Shown in pieces: positions 26,699 to 36,017 of a stretch of DNA of 64,000 bases (position 1 is its first letter; each line of letters begins with the position of its first letter). Where the stretch lies: IMG/VR virus record IMGVR_UViG_3300006802_000099, positions 1 to 64,000 of that record, one strand, 5' to 3'. The DNA comes from a virus. The notes beneath the pieces were generated by a model. It ran no database searches. It saw only the letters and a list, made by a program, of their open reading frames with translations, and was not told the origin of the DNA. The translations under genes and the position numbers were made by a program.

Positions 26699-28581
26699 TA
26701 TTCATTAAACGGAACAGAATTAATCACCAAACCTGGTTTAATATTTGCTTCAGCAATACTCAAAGAATTATCCAATGTAACAATTGTGTTTTTTGCAGGT
26801 AATGCTGTAACAGCAAATTTTGAAATATCAGAAGCACGAACCAACCCACTGGTTATATTTTGATATAAAGGTTGAGGTCTGACATTTAAATATAACTTGT
26901 TAACGTTGCCTACATATCTCGTTACTTTTATTTCTTTCAAAGTAACTATTCCTGTCTCATAGTTTACGGTTCCATAAGAAGTAATTTTTTGTTTATCTTC
27001 TTTGTTTACAAAATATAAAGTTCCAGTTCCCGTATCATCTTGAATTGCTGCATCACTAAAATCTTGTAAATATCCTGTGTATTCTACGCCATTAACTGTA
27101 GTAGTAAAAACTGAGCTTACAACAGTTTCAGGATCAATAGCAGTAAGATAATTCAATACCTGTGAGTATGCGGATGAAGCACCAGCACCTATTGATATTC
27201 TTTTCTGAAGATTCATCTTGAACAATGAACCCACAACTGAACGATTTAAATCCTTAACTCTTTGTTGTACTCTAGAAAGAATAAAGGTTCTACTTAGTGT
27301 ACCTAATTCCGTAGAAAAATAATTTTCAATTTCTGCTTTAACTAATGCTGAAAGATCTTTTGCTTTTAATGTAGTTAATTTAGGATCATAATTAACTGTA
27401 CCTGTAAGACCCAAATACAAATAATCAGGATCAACAAACTCATGTTGAATACTCATTACAGAACGTGGTCTTAATAAAGTTTCTGTAATATAATCTTTAT
27501 CTGCTTCAGTTAAAACTTGTCCGGAAACTGTATCAATAGAAATGAAAACTTTACCATAAATTGGAGGAGAATTTTCTTCGCCGCCCCAAACGGTAACTTC
27601 TCGTGCTTTTGATAAATTTTGTTTGATGATTGTTCTATAATCATCAGAAGTTACAGCACGATTTCTATTAGCATTAAATTTAGGAGCATTGTGTCTAATG
27701 CTATCAATGGTTTCTTTTTCAGCACCATTTGCAGCTGCAGTGTTAATGGTTATTGTTGCTGCATCTTCACCATCAATATCACCTATTAACGTGAAATTTC
27801 TTGCACCATTTGCAATAGAACCTCTGGAAACAACATAAGAAATTGTAACAATATTTCCTGCTGTTAATTTTGCACCTACATTATCATCACCAAAAACTAA
27901 TTGAAATTTTCCTTCTTTGTTTTCTTCAACCCAAAATACTTTACTAGTTGAAGTAACATCAAGAATGTTAGAAGCCTTGGTCCATGTGGCTGTTGTTAAA
28001 TCTGAAATACTAGTTTGAACAGACACAGAAATTGTAGATGTATCAACAGAATCATTTGGAATAACTAAAGGACCTGAAACATTGTCAGAAACAATTGTGA
28101 AAGAATTGGATAAACGTATACCTTCAATCAAATCAATCGAAGTAAAAACAAAGTTTCCTGATTCATTTAATGTTGCTGTTTGTGATTCATTTACATTAAA
28201 GGTAAATGTTTCATCATTAATTGTTGCAGAAAATTTATTTGAAGGTGTTATGGTTAATGTTACACCCACAGTATCAATTCTTGGTACCGTAATGTTAACG
28301 TTTGCTATTGCAGAGGTTGTTGATCTAGGTGTATAACCTAACATTTTTGCAATTGATGTTACCGAACTTCTTTTTATTGCAGTATCAATAAACATTTCAT
28401 TGGCTTGAAGATTAGCCAATACTGCATTATAATGTGTATTATATGCTAAAACATCCAACAACAAACTTAATGCTGAACCGTTGAAATCATAATCTGTAAA
28501 TTCATTTTGGGCAGCAAGATATGTTTTTAAGTTAGTTTTAATATCAGCAAAATCTAATTCGGTAATATTTAATTCAGCCAT
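26698..28581 (-). CDS. 6: Baseplate wedge subunit gp6
   Basis: The 627-aa length compares well with T4 gp6 (660 aa), and it sits immediately after gp25 as in T4. The N-terminus (NITELDFADIKTNLKTYLAA, then FTDYDFNGSALSLLLDVLAY and NTHYNAVLANLQANEMF) and the centre (NRAVTSDDYRTIIKQN) carry the classic baseplate-J/gp6 signatures. LGLTGTVNYDPKLTTLKAKD lies in the C-terminal dimerisation region. gp6 dimers form the ring that ties the six wedges around the hub. Overlaps the gp7-like gene by one base. Confidence 0.92.
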   Translation of the reverse strand: MAELNITELDFADIKTNLKTYLAAQNEFTDYDFNGSALSLLLDVLAYNTHYNAVLANLQANEMFIDTAIKRSSVTSIAKMLGYTPRSTTSAIANVNITVPRIDTVGVTLTITPSNKFSATINDETFTFNVNESQTATLNESGNFVFTSIDLIEGIRLSNSFTIVSDNVSGPLVIPNDSVDTSTISVSVQTSISDLTTATWTKASNILDVTSTSKVFWVEENKEGKFQLVFGDDNVGAKLTAGNIVTISYVVSRGSIANGARNFTLIGDIDGEDAATITINTAAANGAEKETIDSIRHNAPKFNANRNRAVTSDDYRTIIKQNLSKAREVTVWGGEENSPPIYGKVFISIDTVSGQVLTEADKDYITETLLRPRSVMSIQHEFVDPDYLYLGLTGTVNYDPKLTTLKAKDLSALVKAEIENYFSTELGTLSRTFILSRVQQRVKDLNRSVVGSLFKMNLQKRISIGAGASSAYSQVLNYLTAIDPETVVSSVFTTTVNGVEYTGYLQDFSDAAIQDDTGTGTLYFVNKEDKQKITSYGTVNYETGIVTLKEIKVTRYVGNVNKLYLNVRPQPLYQNITSGLVRASDISKFAVTALPAKNTIVTLDNSLSIAEANIKPGLVINSVPFNE

Positions 28582-28585
28582 TTTA

Positions 28586-28984
28586 CTACCTTAGTCTTTC
28601 TAGTGTTATTGATAATGAACTTGTTTGACTGATCCCTAATACTTTAAAAAATATAGTAACCTCATATTCATTTTCATCATAATTAGGAATAACATCTACT
28701 CTCTGTACTGTTACCCGCGGTTCATTGTTTTCCAAAACTATTTGTATTTTTTTTGCTAAAACATTAGAAGAAATATTGTCCATAGGTTCAAACAAAACAG
28801 CGTTTAAACCAGATCCAATATCTGGGCGAAACAATCTTTCACCAAAATTAGTAAATAATAAAATTTTCATGGACTGTTTTACAGCATTAATGTCCACCTT
28901 TTTCAAAACATCTTTGGTTTCAGGATGTTTATCAAAAGAAAGATCTAGGTCTTTATATATTTTGTTGGATTTTAGAATACTCAT
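28586..28984 (-). CDS. 25: Baseplate wedge subunit gp25
   Basis: The 132-aa protein (T4 gp25 is 132 aa) has the gpW/gp25 family core: KSNKIYKDLDLSFDKHPETK, VKQSMKILLFTNFGERLFRP followed by DIGSGLNAVLFEP, and a C-terminal EYEVTIFFKVLG strand. gp25 is part of the conserved sheath-initiating wedge core with gp6 and gp53. Four bases separate it from gp6. Only nine bases lie between a TATAAATA and the ATG, so a transcript from that site would have almost no leader. Confidence 0.95.
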   Translation of the reverse strand: MSILKSNKIYKDLDLSFDKHPETKDVLKKVDINAVKQSMKILLFTNFGERLFRPDIGSGLNAVLFEPMDNISSNVLAKKIQIVLENNEPRVTVQRVDVIPNYDENEYEVTIFFKVLGISQTSSLSITLERLR

Positions 28985-28993
28985 TTTTACTTT

Positions 28994-29001
28994 TATTTAT
29001 A
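28994..29001 (-). promoter_or_regulatory. Late-type TATAAATA before gp25
   Basis: A perfect minus-strand TATAAATA in the short gap after gp5. The gp25 ATG is only nine bases downstream, so the RNA would be nearly leaderless for gp25 but could serve gp6 and later genes. Confidence 0.45.
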
Positions 29002-29005
29002 TGAA

Positions 29006-30862
29006 TTATACTGAGATGCCTACTGAACCTGCCAATTGTAAAAGAACCCCTATTCCTTGTGGATGTGGTTTATGATCTAAGTAAGTAATCATGTTTCTTC
29101 TCGGACCATCACGGTTAAAAGATAAATGAATCCAAGGAGTTCCACCTCTTTGATATTCTAATAACATTTGATCAAAATTAACATTATCTCTTATCCATTT
29201 TGCAATTTCAAAATATTGACTATTGGTTGCGCCTCGGAATTGTATATCAGCAGCCTGTCCCTTTAGGTGTTGGGAAGTTAAAGATCCTCCTTCAGGAACA
29301 TCCGTTCTGAACCCAGATGTTATTATCATATTAGGATATTTTGCTTTTATCGGATCAAGCACCTGTGTTGCCAATCCTCTTAGATTGCAAGCAATTTCTC
29401 TTTTAGATAAAGTACCTTGCGCCCTCAATCTCCTGTTTGGATCACTACAACAAATTGCTTTATATGTTAAATCTTCAATTTTAAAAAATGTAGAAATTTG
29501 ATATGTTTCGGGTATTTCCTGTATATTATTTATCTCACCACATCCTGGAATAGATGTTGGTAATTCTGCTGGTTGAGTTCCATCTGAATCTTGTACCGTA
29601 ACTGCTGAATTAAGTGTTTCCTGAGAAATAACTCCGTCTGCTACGGCGCTAGCCAATTCTCTTGCAATAATTTCTGCATTAACTGAAAAATCTTCACCCA
29701 AAAGATCTAAACGAAAAATTAATTGTTCCAATCTTGAAGGAACCAACAAATCAGAAAAACTAGGTAATTGTGGAGATTTAGAAGACACAGAATCATTCAT
29801 TAAAAAAATTGCACCTGGAGTAGAAGGTGCAAAAGATTTGACTACATACTTTAATCCAACTGTTTTAGTAATCAAACTTTTAATATCAGTTTTTAATCCA
29901 AATAAAAATTGATTTGCTCTAGAAAATAATTTCATGTCATCAGAAGAAAATATTTCCATTTCTTTTTTAGAATGAAGCTCCATATTATCACCTGAGGTAA
30001 TACTTACTTTACCTGCAACTTTCATTTCATAATCACCGTGAACATGATGAGTTAAATCACCATCAACAGTTAAGTTACAATCATTCTTAACGTATATGTT
30101 ATTATTTCCTTCAATAGTTATGTTAGCATTTCCCTTTATTAAAACATTATTATGTCTAAGAGAAATTTCATAGTTATCACCTGTAATTTTTTCTATTTTT
30201 GTTCCATTTACATCAATATCAAAATAGGTTCCTGATTTATGATATAAAGATATTCTTTCATTGCTAGGTGTATCATCTATTTCGATTACATGGCCTGATT
30301 CAGATTGATAAACATGGTTAAATGGATAAGAAGCATTGTAATGTGATAATGGTTGATCCCAGGTTTTACCATCCGATGTTTGAATATTAGTTTGTCTGTT
30401 ATCGTCTTTAATTTTTACAACAGTATTTGCTATATCTTGATTTCTTGCTAATTTATTTGTGTCTGGCTCACTCAAATATTCTGCTTTAGGATAAACTTTG
30501 TTTGGATCTTGAAATCCGTAATTGGAGTTATTCCTTAAGGCGTTTACATATGTCTCACCAGGAACACCACCTAAAGTTCCAATCATTATAGGTTCTTGAC
30601 AATCTTCACCATCACGAAAAAAACCTAAAACCCATGTGCCTTCAACGGGACCTATAGGAGCATTACCTATACCTGACATGGCAGCTGAGGTAATAGGCTG
30701 TAGAGGAAAAGCCCAAGGCAAGTCTTCGGTTGGTAATAAGGATTTATTAGAAGTGTGATATCCCACTACTCTAACCTTACAACGGCCGAGATACATAGGG
30801 TCAAAGCGATCTTCTACTACACCTACCCACCAATGAAAATTATTTCCGTATAAGTTTTCCAT
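29006..30862 (-). CDS. 5: Baseplate central spike gp5 with a C-terminal M15 peptidase in place of T4 lysozyme
   Basis: Residues 1-~105 are the gp5 OB fold: HWWVGVVEDRFDPMYLGRCK, LPWAFPLQPITSAAMSGIGN and GPVEGTWVLGFFRDGED closely parallel T4 gp5. From ~140, SESGHVIEIDDTPSNERISL starts the spike helix, with repeated NVLIKGNANITIEGNNNIYV-type strands to ~300. There is no T4-lysozyme insert between the OB fold and the spike. Instead residues ~490-600 hold an M15-type zinc peptidase: SGFRTD, SQHLKGQAADIQ (H532, D539) and TPWIHLSF (H579). The lytic part that opens the host wall would therefore be a peptidase cutting peptide cross-links rather than a muramidase. It is encoded between gp27 and gp25. 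Confidence 0.9.
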   Translation of the reverse strand: MENLYGNNFHWWVGVVEDRFDPMYLGRCKVRVVGYHTSNKSLLPTEDLPWAFPLQPITSAAMSGIGNAPIGPVEGTWVLGFFRDGEDCQEPIMIGTLGGVPGETYVNALRNNSNYGFQDPNKVYPKAEYLSEPDTNKLARNQDIANTVVKIKDDNRQTNIQTSDGKTWDQPLSHYNASYPFNHVYQSESGHVIEIDDTPSNERISLYHKSGTYFDIDVNGTKIEKITGDNYEISLRHNNVLIKGNANITIEGNNNIYVKNDCNLTVDGDLTHHVHGDYEMKVAGKVSITSGDNMELHSKKEMEIFSSDDMKLFSRANQFLFGLKTDIKSLITKTVGLKYVVKSFAPSTPGAIFLMNDSVSSKSPQLPSFSDLLVPSRLEQLIFRLDLLGEDFSVNAEIIARELASAVADGVISQETLNSAVTVQDSDGTQPAELPTSIPGCGEINNIQEIPETYQISTFFKIEDLTYKAICCSDPNRRLRAQGTLSKREIACNLRGLATQVLDPIKAKYPNMIITSGFRTDVPEGGSLTSQHLKGQAADIQFRGATNSQYFEIAKWIRDNVNFDQMLLEYQRGGTPWIHLSFNRDGPRRNMITYLDHKPHPQGIGVLLQLAGSVGISV

Positions 30863-30864
30863 AA

Positions 30865-32100
30865 TTATTTAATAGGCTCCGAGAAAGATTCTTTTATACA
30901 CTCTAAAATCATGTTGTGTGTATCAAATGTGAATTCATGTCTAATATTAGTAATTAAATATTTTCCTGTAAGATATGGATCAAAAACATCATCCGAGGGA
31001 GTTTCTTCAGACAAATATATACTCTTCGGTATAGAAATACCTATCATTTGCCCCACTTCTATATCAGTTTTACCGAAAACTTCTATTGTTAATTTCAAAT
31101 TACTATATTGATATAGAATATGGTTTCTTTGCATTACCCAATTATCATAGGAAAAATTTCTTTGATCGTTAAACAAATTATAATGATTTGTTCTAACGTG
31201 TAAATGACTTTCTGGATTTCTTAGCAAATTAGGTGATAACATTGAATATTCTTCAGAATGTTCATGAGCATTATAATATTCTACACCATCAAATATAAAT
31301 TCACGATATTCTTTTGTAGCAACATCATGTGTAACAAGTTTACTAGCAAGATAACCATAATCTTGCGCGTCCATAATATTCAAATAATCAACAGCGTTTA
31401 TTTTTTTAATAAATTTATAACGTTGTTCCAAGGATAATTCTGCTGAGCGCGCCGTTTCAAAATACAAATAGGACTCATACAAATTATCCTTTCCTTCTCT
31501 TATCAAATCGTCTATGCTGTTAAGATAAAAGTTTTTATTTGTTTCATAAAACAAAACACCTGGTGTGCTTTGATAACTACGATTTGTAACCCAATTAATA
31601 CATTTCAAAGGACTCCAAAACGGAGACACAAAACTCAAACTAGTATTGTGATCTTCGTATATTATTAACTGTTTTTCAAGAGATATTTCATTAAAAATAT
31701 CCTTAACAATATCATCAGTCTTACCTGAAAATTTTTTAGATAAACGTATAGAATTATCTAAAAACCCTTCCTGTGACATAAAGTGTAGTACATAGGCCTG
31801 TGTGGTTCTTGCAATAACTCTTTCATCTACACTAGTTATATGAAAGGTACCTTCTATGGTTTGTCTGAATCCAGGAGTTTTATATCTTATTCTTAAAAGT
31901 TCTGTGCCTGTTATACCAAACTGAGTTATCATACTAGCACTATCACTAAAAACAGCATATCCTGTTATTACGTTACTGAAAAGATCTTCATGTAATACTA
32001 CATTAACGATGTGTGCTTTAACATCGTATTCAATTTCGTCTTTTAGTAAAGTTATTTCTTCAGGTATAACATTACCCGCATTAAAAATTTCATTTTCCAT
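30865..32100 (-). CDS. 27: Baseplate hub protein gp27-like
   Basis: This 411-aa protein is near the T4 gp27 size (391 aa) and is encoded directly upstream of gp5, its partner in the hub. Sequence features agree with a gp27/VgrG-type hub ring: YAVFSDSASMITQFGITGTE, LLRIRYKTPGFRQTIEGTFH, VLHFMSQEGFLDNSIRLSKK followed by FSGKTDDIVKDIF, and the C-terminal YLITNIRHEFTFDTHNMILE. In T4, a gp27 trimer joins the tail tube to the gp5 spike. Identity rests on position and fold-like pattern more than on strong motif identity. Confidence 0.75.
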   Translation of the reverse strand: MENEIFNAGNVIPEEITLLKDEIEYDVKAHIVNVVLHEDLFSNVITGYAVFSDSASMITQFGITGTELLRIRYKTPGFRQTIEGTFHITSVDERVIARTTQAYVLHFMSQEGFLDNSIRLSKKFSGKTDDIVKDIFNEISLEKQLIIYEDHNTSLSFVSPFWSPLKCINWVTNRSYQSTPGVLFYETNKNFYLNSIDDLIREGKDNLYESYLYFETARSAELSLEQRYKFIKKINAVDYLNIMDAQDYGYLASKLVTHDVATKEYREFIFDGVEYYNAHEHSEEYSMLSPNLLRNPESHLHVRTNHYNLFNDQRNFSYDNWVMQRNHILYQYSNLKLTIEVFGKTDIEVGQMIGISIPKSIYLSEETPSDDVFDPYLTGKYLITNIRHEFTFDTHNMILECIKESFSEPIK

Positions 32101-32789
32101 TATATAATTAATCTATTAAAGGTGGAGACGAAAAGACCTACTTGATTAGGTTGTAGGATTTTTATTGCGCGTTTATCATCATTTAATTTAATCTCATGTT
32201 CATAATTGGTAACACTAGTTGCTCCTAAATAATCACTATCCACAATATAACCATCCGAACTTACATAGTGATGTACAACTGCGCTAGGATCAGTCACACT
32301 TGATATTGCAATCCCAGAAATATTCTTGGTTACATTTGTGAGTGTGTTTGAGTTGGTTAATATCGGTTTTTTAAATTGTGATCTTAAATTCAATGTAGTG
32401 CCTGATATAGAACTAACAATAAAATGATAATTATTGTTACTTTTGATTTCATCATTTTTTGCAAACTGTGATCCATCTGTAACCGTCATTGTGAAATCGT
32501 AGTTTAAATAAACTAAATCAACTACACTTTGGTTGGAAATTGGCCATTCATTCCTAGGATCTGTAATATCATTCACCATCAATATAACCCAATAATTTTC
32601 AGGTGTCCCATAAAATCTTTGACTAACAAGTTCAGGAGTCTCACCATCTTTAATTAGGTAATCATCCAAGTTCACAACACCATCCCTGAATTTTTTAGAA
32701 ATTGTGACTCTTCTTAAAAAATCTTTAATTATAATATTTTTTTTATTGTTAGTAGTTATTATACTAGGAAAATTCTTGAAGTATGACAT
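32100..32789 (-). CDS. 53: Baseplate wedge subunit gp53
   Basis: The 229-aa protein has the gp53 hallmark YLIKDGETPELVSQRFYGTP followed by ENYWVILMVNDITDPRNEWP, a LysM-like segment, and the N-terminus SYFKNFPSI. T4 gp53 (196 aa) binds gp6 and gp25 to lock neighbouring wedges. It overlaps gp27 and gp48 by one base each, indicating tight translational coupling. Confidence 0.92.
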   Translation of the reverse strand: MSYFKNFPSIITTNNKKNIIIKDFLRRVTISKKFRDGVVNLDDYLIKDGETPELVSQRFYGTPENYWVILMVNDITDPRNEWPISNQSVVDLVYLNYDFTMTVTDGSQFAKNDEIKSNNNYHFIVSSISGTTLNLRSQFKKPILTNSNTLTNVTKNISGIAISSVTDPSAVVHHYVSSDGYIVDSDYLGATSVTNYEHEIKLNDDKRAIKILQPNQVGLFVSTFNRLII

Positions 32790-33928
32790 TAATATCCTTC
32801 CTCAATTCTGTTTCTTGTTAGTAGTTCTATTTCAGTGAAACTTAAGGTCATATTAATTTCTGTTGGCATACCGTTTGTATCCTTAAAGGTCACAAAATCT
32901 TGACCTCCATATTTTACTTCCATATCAGTCAAGTAACAATTTCCTATTTGGAATAAATGTTTATTACGTTGATCCTTGTGCCAATATTCAATTTTAAATT
33001 CTCCCGGATATCCTAAAATAAAATTCTCTTGTTTCAGTGTGGGGTGCATATATAGTTTGAAGGTTTTTATGATATCCAAAACCTGAATCATTTCATCGTA
33101 GTCCTTTGGTAAGAAAACATAACTAAAGTTAAATTTTCTGAATCCAACATTTTTGAATATTTGTGCTGTGAATGGGTTAGGGGCAATACCCGCAGAAGAT
33201 GAAACTAATCCAGTTATATTACCTATACCCTGAAATGCTCTTGGGTTTTGTCTTAAAATCAAATTACCCATTGCACCACCTGCCTGTTCTAATGCGGCCT
33301 TTGCGCCCTCTAGAGCTCCTGTTACACCTCCCCCATCCGCAGCGCCGCTTATAGCATCCAATGCTCCACTAAGTCCTCCCAATGGACCTATATCGGATGT
33401 ATCATAATCAGCTTTATAACTTGAACTGGGAACATCTTTAACATATAAAGCAATTGCTTTATTTAATACTACACGATCTTGATCACTACCTACTGGAAGA
33501 ATTTTCTTAGCAATTCCTAGACCAGCGCCGGCGCCGGCTAACGCTCCAGCCGTTCCAAAGCCTCGGGTGACTCTGCGGCCGGCCCCAAAAGTTCTCGCTA
33601 AACTTCTACCAACACCACCTAAGATTTGTGCACTACCAACTACAGCAAGTCCCCTAGCAAGATTTTCTAGGGCGTCCCCTTCTATTTTATCCGGACGATT
33701 TGAGTTACTAATATCTGTAGTAATTTTTCTAGACGTTGGATTATTAACAACTTCAGCAGCACCAACATCCGAACGTCTAGAAGTTATATAAAACATTACC
33801 CAATGCGGATATTCTTGGGTTTCACCATCCCCGACTTTTAATGGATATCTAGATACAGTGAACTCGTTTGTAGTATTATCAAGAGAAGCCTGATTTATTA
33901 GATTTTCTTGGCTAGTTGGATCCAGCAT
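32789..33928 (-). CDS. 48: Tail-tube-associated baseplate protein gp48-like
   Basis: The 379-aa protein has a C-terminal tube-like domain: FNFSYVFLPKDYDEMIQVLD, FKLYMHPTLKQENFILGYPG followed by EFKIEYWHKDQ, IGNCYLTDMEVKYGG and NMTLSFTEIELLTRNRI. This matches T4 gp48, the first tube-like ring on the hub. The Ala/Gly-rich region at about 95-240 (GTAGALAGAGAGLGIAKK, GAAKAALEQAGGAMGN-like) is probably a membrane-like or flexible segment. It is the first gene of the long leftward late operon and lies 36 bases after a late promoter. Confidence 0.8.
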   Translation of the reverse strand: MLDPTSQENLINQASLDNTTNEFTVSRYPLKVGDGETQEYPHWVMFYITSRRSDVGAAEVVNNPTSRKITTDISNSNRPDKIEGDALENLARGLAVVGSAQILGGVGRSLARTFGAGRRVTRGFGTAGALAGAGAGLGIAKKILPVGSDQDRVVLNKAIALYVKDVPSSSYKADYDTSDIGPLGGLSGALDAISGAADGGGVTGALEGAKAALEQAGGAMGNLILRQNPRAFQGIGNITGLVSSSAGIAPNPFTAQIFKNVGFRKFNFSYVFLPKDYDEMIQVLDIIKTFKLYMHPTLKQENFILGYPGEFKIEYWHKDQRNKHLFQIGNCYLTDMEVKYGGQDFVTFKDTNGMPTEINMTLSFTEIELLTRNRIEEGY

Positions 33929-33933
33929 AAATA
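33926..33933 (+). promoter_or_regulatory. Late-type promoter CATAAATA for gp4
   Basis: The plus strand reads CATAAATA, one base off TATAAATA, 38 bases before the gp4 ATG. The NATAAATA form is accepted in marine T4-like phages. It overlaps the gp48 start codon on the other strand. Confidence 0.5.
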
Positions 33934-33963
33934 CTCTCGCTATATTAAGGTAACCTATAGGAT

Positions 33964-33971
33964 TATTTATA
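33964..33971 (-). promoter_or_regulatory. Late promoter TATAAATA heading the baseplate operon
   Basis: A perfect minus-strand TATAAATA, 36 bases before the gp48 ATG. It covers the first base of the gp4 start codon on the plus strand, so the two late units are divergent and their control sites cross. Confidence 0.7.
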
Positions 33972-34432
33972 TGACTTATGCAAAGGATACTTACAAAGGA
34001 TACTTTGTTCCATTAAATCCGCAAAAATATGTGGGTGACCCAGGTAATATTATATATCGTAGCAGTTATGAACTAAAATTCATGAAGTGGTGTGATAATA
34101 ATAAATCTGTTATAAAATGGGCTAGTGAAGAATTGGCTGTCCCATATATTAGTCCTATAGATAGGAAATATCACAGATATTTCATAGACTTCTTGATAGA
34201 AGTTCAGGACCGAGAAGGAAAAATTAAAAAATATATGGTAGAAGTAAAGCCTTACAAATATACTCAACCACCTGTCCCACAAGCAAGAAAAACAAAAAGA
34301 TTTATCTCCGAAGTAAAACAATGGGGAGTTAATCAAGCCAAGTGGGAAGCAGCATCAACATATGCTTCTAAACAGGGATGGCAATTCATTATCATCACCG
34401 AGAAAGAATTAGGATTAGGAAAAACACTATAA
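33971..34432 (+). CDS. 4: Head completion protein gp4
   Basis: Starting at ATG 33971 gives 153 aa (T4 gp4 is 150 aa) with the family start MTYAKDTYKGYFVPLNPQKY. The frame can be extended upstream to 33908, but those residues overlap gp48 and are atypical. Nuclease-like features follow: IYRSSYELKFMKWCDNN, YFIDFLIEVQDREGKI and YMVEVKPYKY, with D/E-x-K spacing as in PD-(D/E)XK folds. gp4 (also numbered gp50/65 in some literature) completes the filled head before tail joining. It is the first gene of the rightward block. Confidence 0.9.
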   Translation: MTYAKDTYKGYFVPLNPQKYVGDPGNIIYRSSYELKFMKWCDNNKSVIKWASEELAVPYISPIDRKYHRYFIDFLIEVQDREGKIKKYMVEVKPYKYTQPPVPQARKTKRFISEVKQWGVNQAKWEAASTYASKQGWQFIIITEKELGLGKTL

Positions 34433-34435
34433 ATA
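34428..34435 (+). promoter_or_regulatory. Late promoter TATAAATA at the gp4 stop codon
   Basis: A perfect plus-strand TATAAATA containing the gp4 TAA stop, 78 bases before the next ATG at 34513. It would drive the unknown gene, gp54, gp26 and the tape-measure-like gene. Confidence 0.65.
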
Positions 34436-34512
34436 GTAGAGTATTTTATTAATCCCCGACATAGTGAATTTATCATCGTGTCAATATCTTGTCAAGTATC
34501 AATTGAACCAAA

Positions 34513-35085
34513 ATGCCATCAATCAAACCTTTAGATCAGCTCAGAAAGTTAGAAACACCTGATAAATCATTCAGGTGGTATTTGAACACGATCAGAAAAG
34601 TTGGTTTAGCTAGTTATTCGGCTAATAGGGCAATGAAAACTGATATTGGCGAATTTACTGCGGATGTTGAAATAGGAAATATGTATCTGTTTTTATATGA
34701 CCCTAAAAATAAAGAAACATTGCCATATTATGATGCTGCTCCTTTAGTTGTTGCATTCCGAACAACCCTAGATGGGTTCTATGGACTGAACCTGCATTAC
34801 TTACCACCAATGATGCGAATGAGATTGTTTGGTAATATGATAGATGCATCAGTTGATAAGCTAGATGAGGGTTCTAAAATTATGTTGAAATGGAGTGTTT
34901 TGAAAAACATATCTAGATTTCCAGGAAGTAATGTGTGTGTTAAAAAATACTTGTACTCACAGGTATCTTCTAGATTATTAAAAATTAATCCAAAAGACTG
35001 GAGAATAGCTTGTATGTTGCCTATACAAGTATTCGAAAAACGATCCGATAACTTTGTATATCAAGATTCTAGGAGTAAAATGTAA
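34513..35085 (+). CDS. Conserved T4-like phage protein of unknown function (190 aa)
   Basis: I recognise the pattern from marine T4-like genomes but not a function. It contains GNMYLFLYDPKNKETLPYYD, APLVVAF, GFYGLNLHYLPPMMRMRLFG, FPGSNVCVKKYLYSQVSSRL and DWRIACMLPIQVF. There is no membrane segment or signal peptide. It overlaps gp54 by one base (TAATG), so the two are coupled. The context, between gp4 and the tube-initiator gp54, suggests a virion or assembly role. Confidence 0.75.
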   Translation: MPSIKPLDQLRKLETPDKSFRWYLNTIRKVGLASYSANRAMKTDIGEFTADVEIGNMYLFLYDPKNKETLPYYDAAPLVVAFRTTLDGFYGLNLHYLPPMMRMRLFGNMIDASVDKLDEGSKIMLKWSVLKNISRFPGSNVCVKKYLYSQVSSRLLKINPKDWRIACMLPIQVFEKRSDNFVYQDSRSKM

Positions 35086-36017
35086 TGCAAGAGGTAATGT
35101 CAACCCAGGGCCTCACCGTCACGGTTCCACCTTCAATACCAACATTAGAAGAGTTTGTTTCTCTCCTCAAAACAAGAAATCTTCAAAGACAAGAAAGATT
35201 TTTTGCTTCCTTTTCCTATTTTAGTGGAGAAGTCGATGACCTAACACTATTATGTTATAGTGCAAGTTTGCCTGGTAAAAATATCAATAACCGCACCATA
35301 AGAATAAATGGTTTGGATGAAAGAAGAGCATCCACAGCAGATTATACAGGAAATTCTATTACATTATCTTTTTTAGTAGATCCACAGTTTTCTCCTAGAA
35401 ATTATTTTGAAAAATGGATGAAAGCCTGTGTGGGTGAAGTAACAACTGGGAGAGAAGTTGGTTTTTATTCGGATTATGCAAAAGAAATAAAACTTTATGC
35501 TCTCATGCCAGCTGGTATACCTGGAGAAAAACTCCTTAATCTTAGCCCTACTATTGCTGATAGAGTAGATTTTGGTAACCAATTAACTTCAAATCAAGGA
35601 TTAGGAGCAGCCATAAATAAATTGTTTGCCAAAGGATCACAAAAAGTTGATAGTGCTTTTGCAAGAGCAAAGGCAGGTACTATAGGGCGTTTAGATATTG
35701 CATCTAATCCAATATATGAAGCATTCCGTCAAATAGAAGACATAACATATACTATAGAATTAAAAGAATGTTGGCCAACAAGACTGAATTCAATCAATAT
35801 GAATTATGAAAATTCAGGAGTAACAAGAATGGATGTAGAATTTACATTTAAATATTGGGTTTCTAGTGTCGATGTTGCCCCTGAGGATTTAGCCGATAAA
35901 GCCAACAACAAGATGAATGAATTCTTAAACGGATTTAAGAAAAAAATACCGGGAGGTTCACTTGATACTTTTGGGGTGAATTTAAAAAATAAAATTACTA
36001 ATGTTTTTAATCGTTAA
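35085..36017 (+). CDS. 54: Baseplate tail-tube initiator gp54-like
   Basis: The 310-aa protein (T4 gp54 is 320 aa) ends in the tube-fold pattern shared by gp54 and gp19: ECWPTRLNSINMNYENSGVT, then MDVEFTFKYWVSS. Near the front are LLCYSASLPGKNINNRTIRI and DYTGNSITLSFLVDP. gp54 caps the baseplate and nucleates the tail tube, placed on top of gp48. The chosen ATG overlaps the upstream stop and has AGGAG nine bases before it; a second ATG at 35097 is possible but its ribosome site is too close. Confidence 0.8.
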   Translation: MQEVMSTQGLTVTVPPSIPTLEEFVSLLKTRNLQRQERFFASFSYFSGEVDDLTLLCYSASLPGKNINNRTIRINGLDERRASTADYTGNSITLSFLVDPQFSPRNYFEKWMKACVGEVTTGREVGFYSDYAKEIKLYALMPAGIPGEKLLNLSPTIADRVDFGNQLTSNQGLGAAINKLFAKGSQKVDSAFARAKAGTIGRLDIASNPIYEAFRQIEDITYTIELKECWPTRLNSINMNYENSGVTRMDVEFTFKYWVSSVDVAPEDLADKANNKMNEFLNGFKKKIPGGSLDTFGVNLKNKITNVFNR

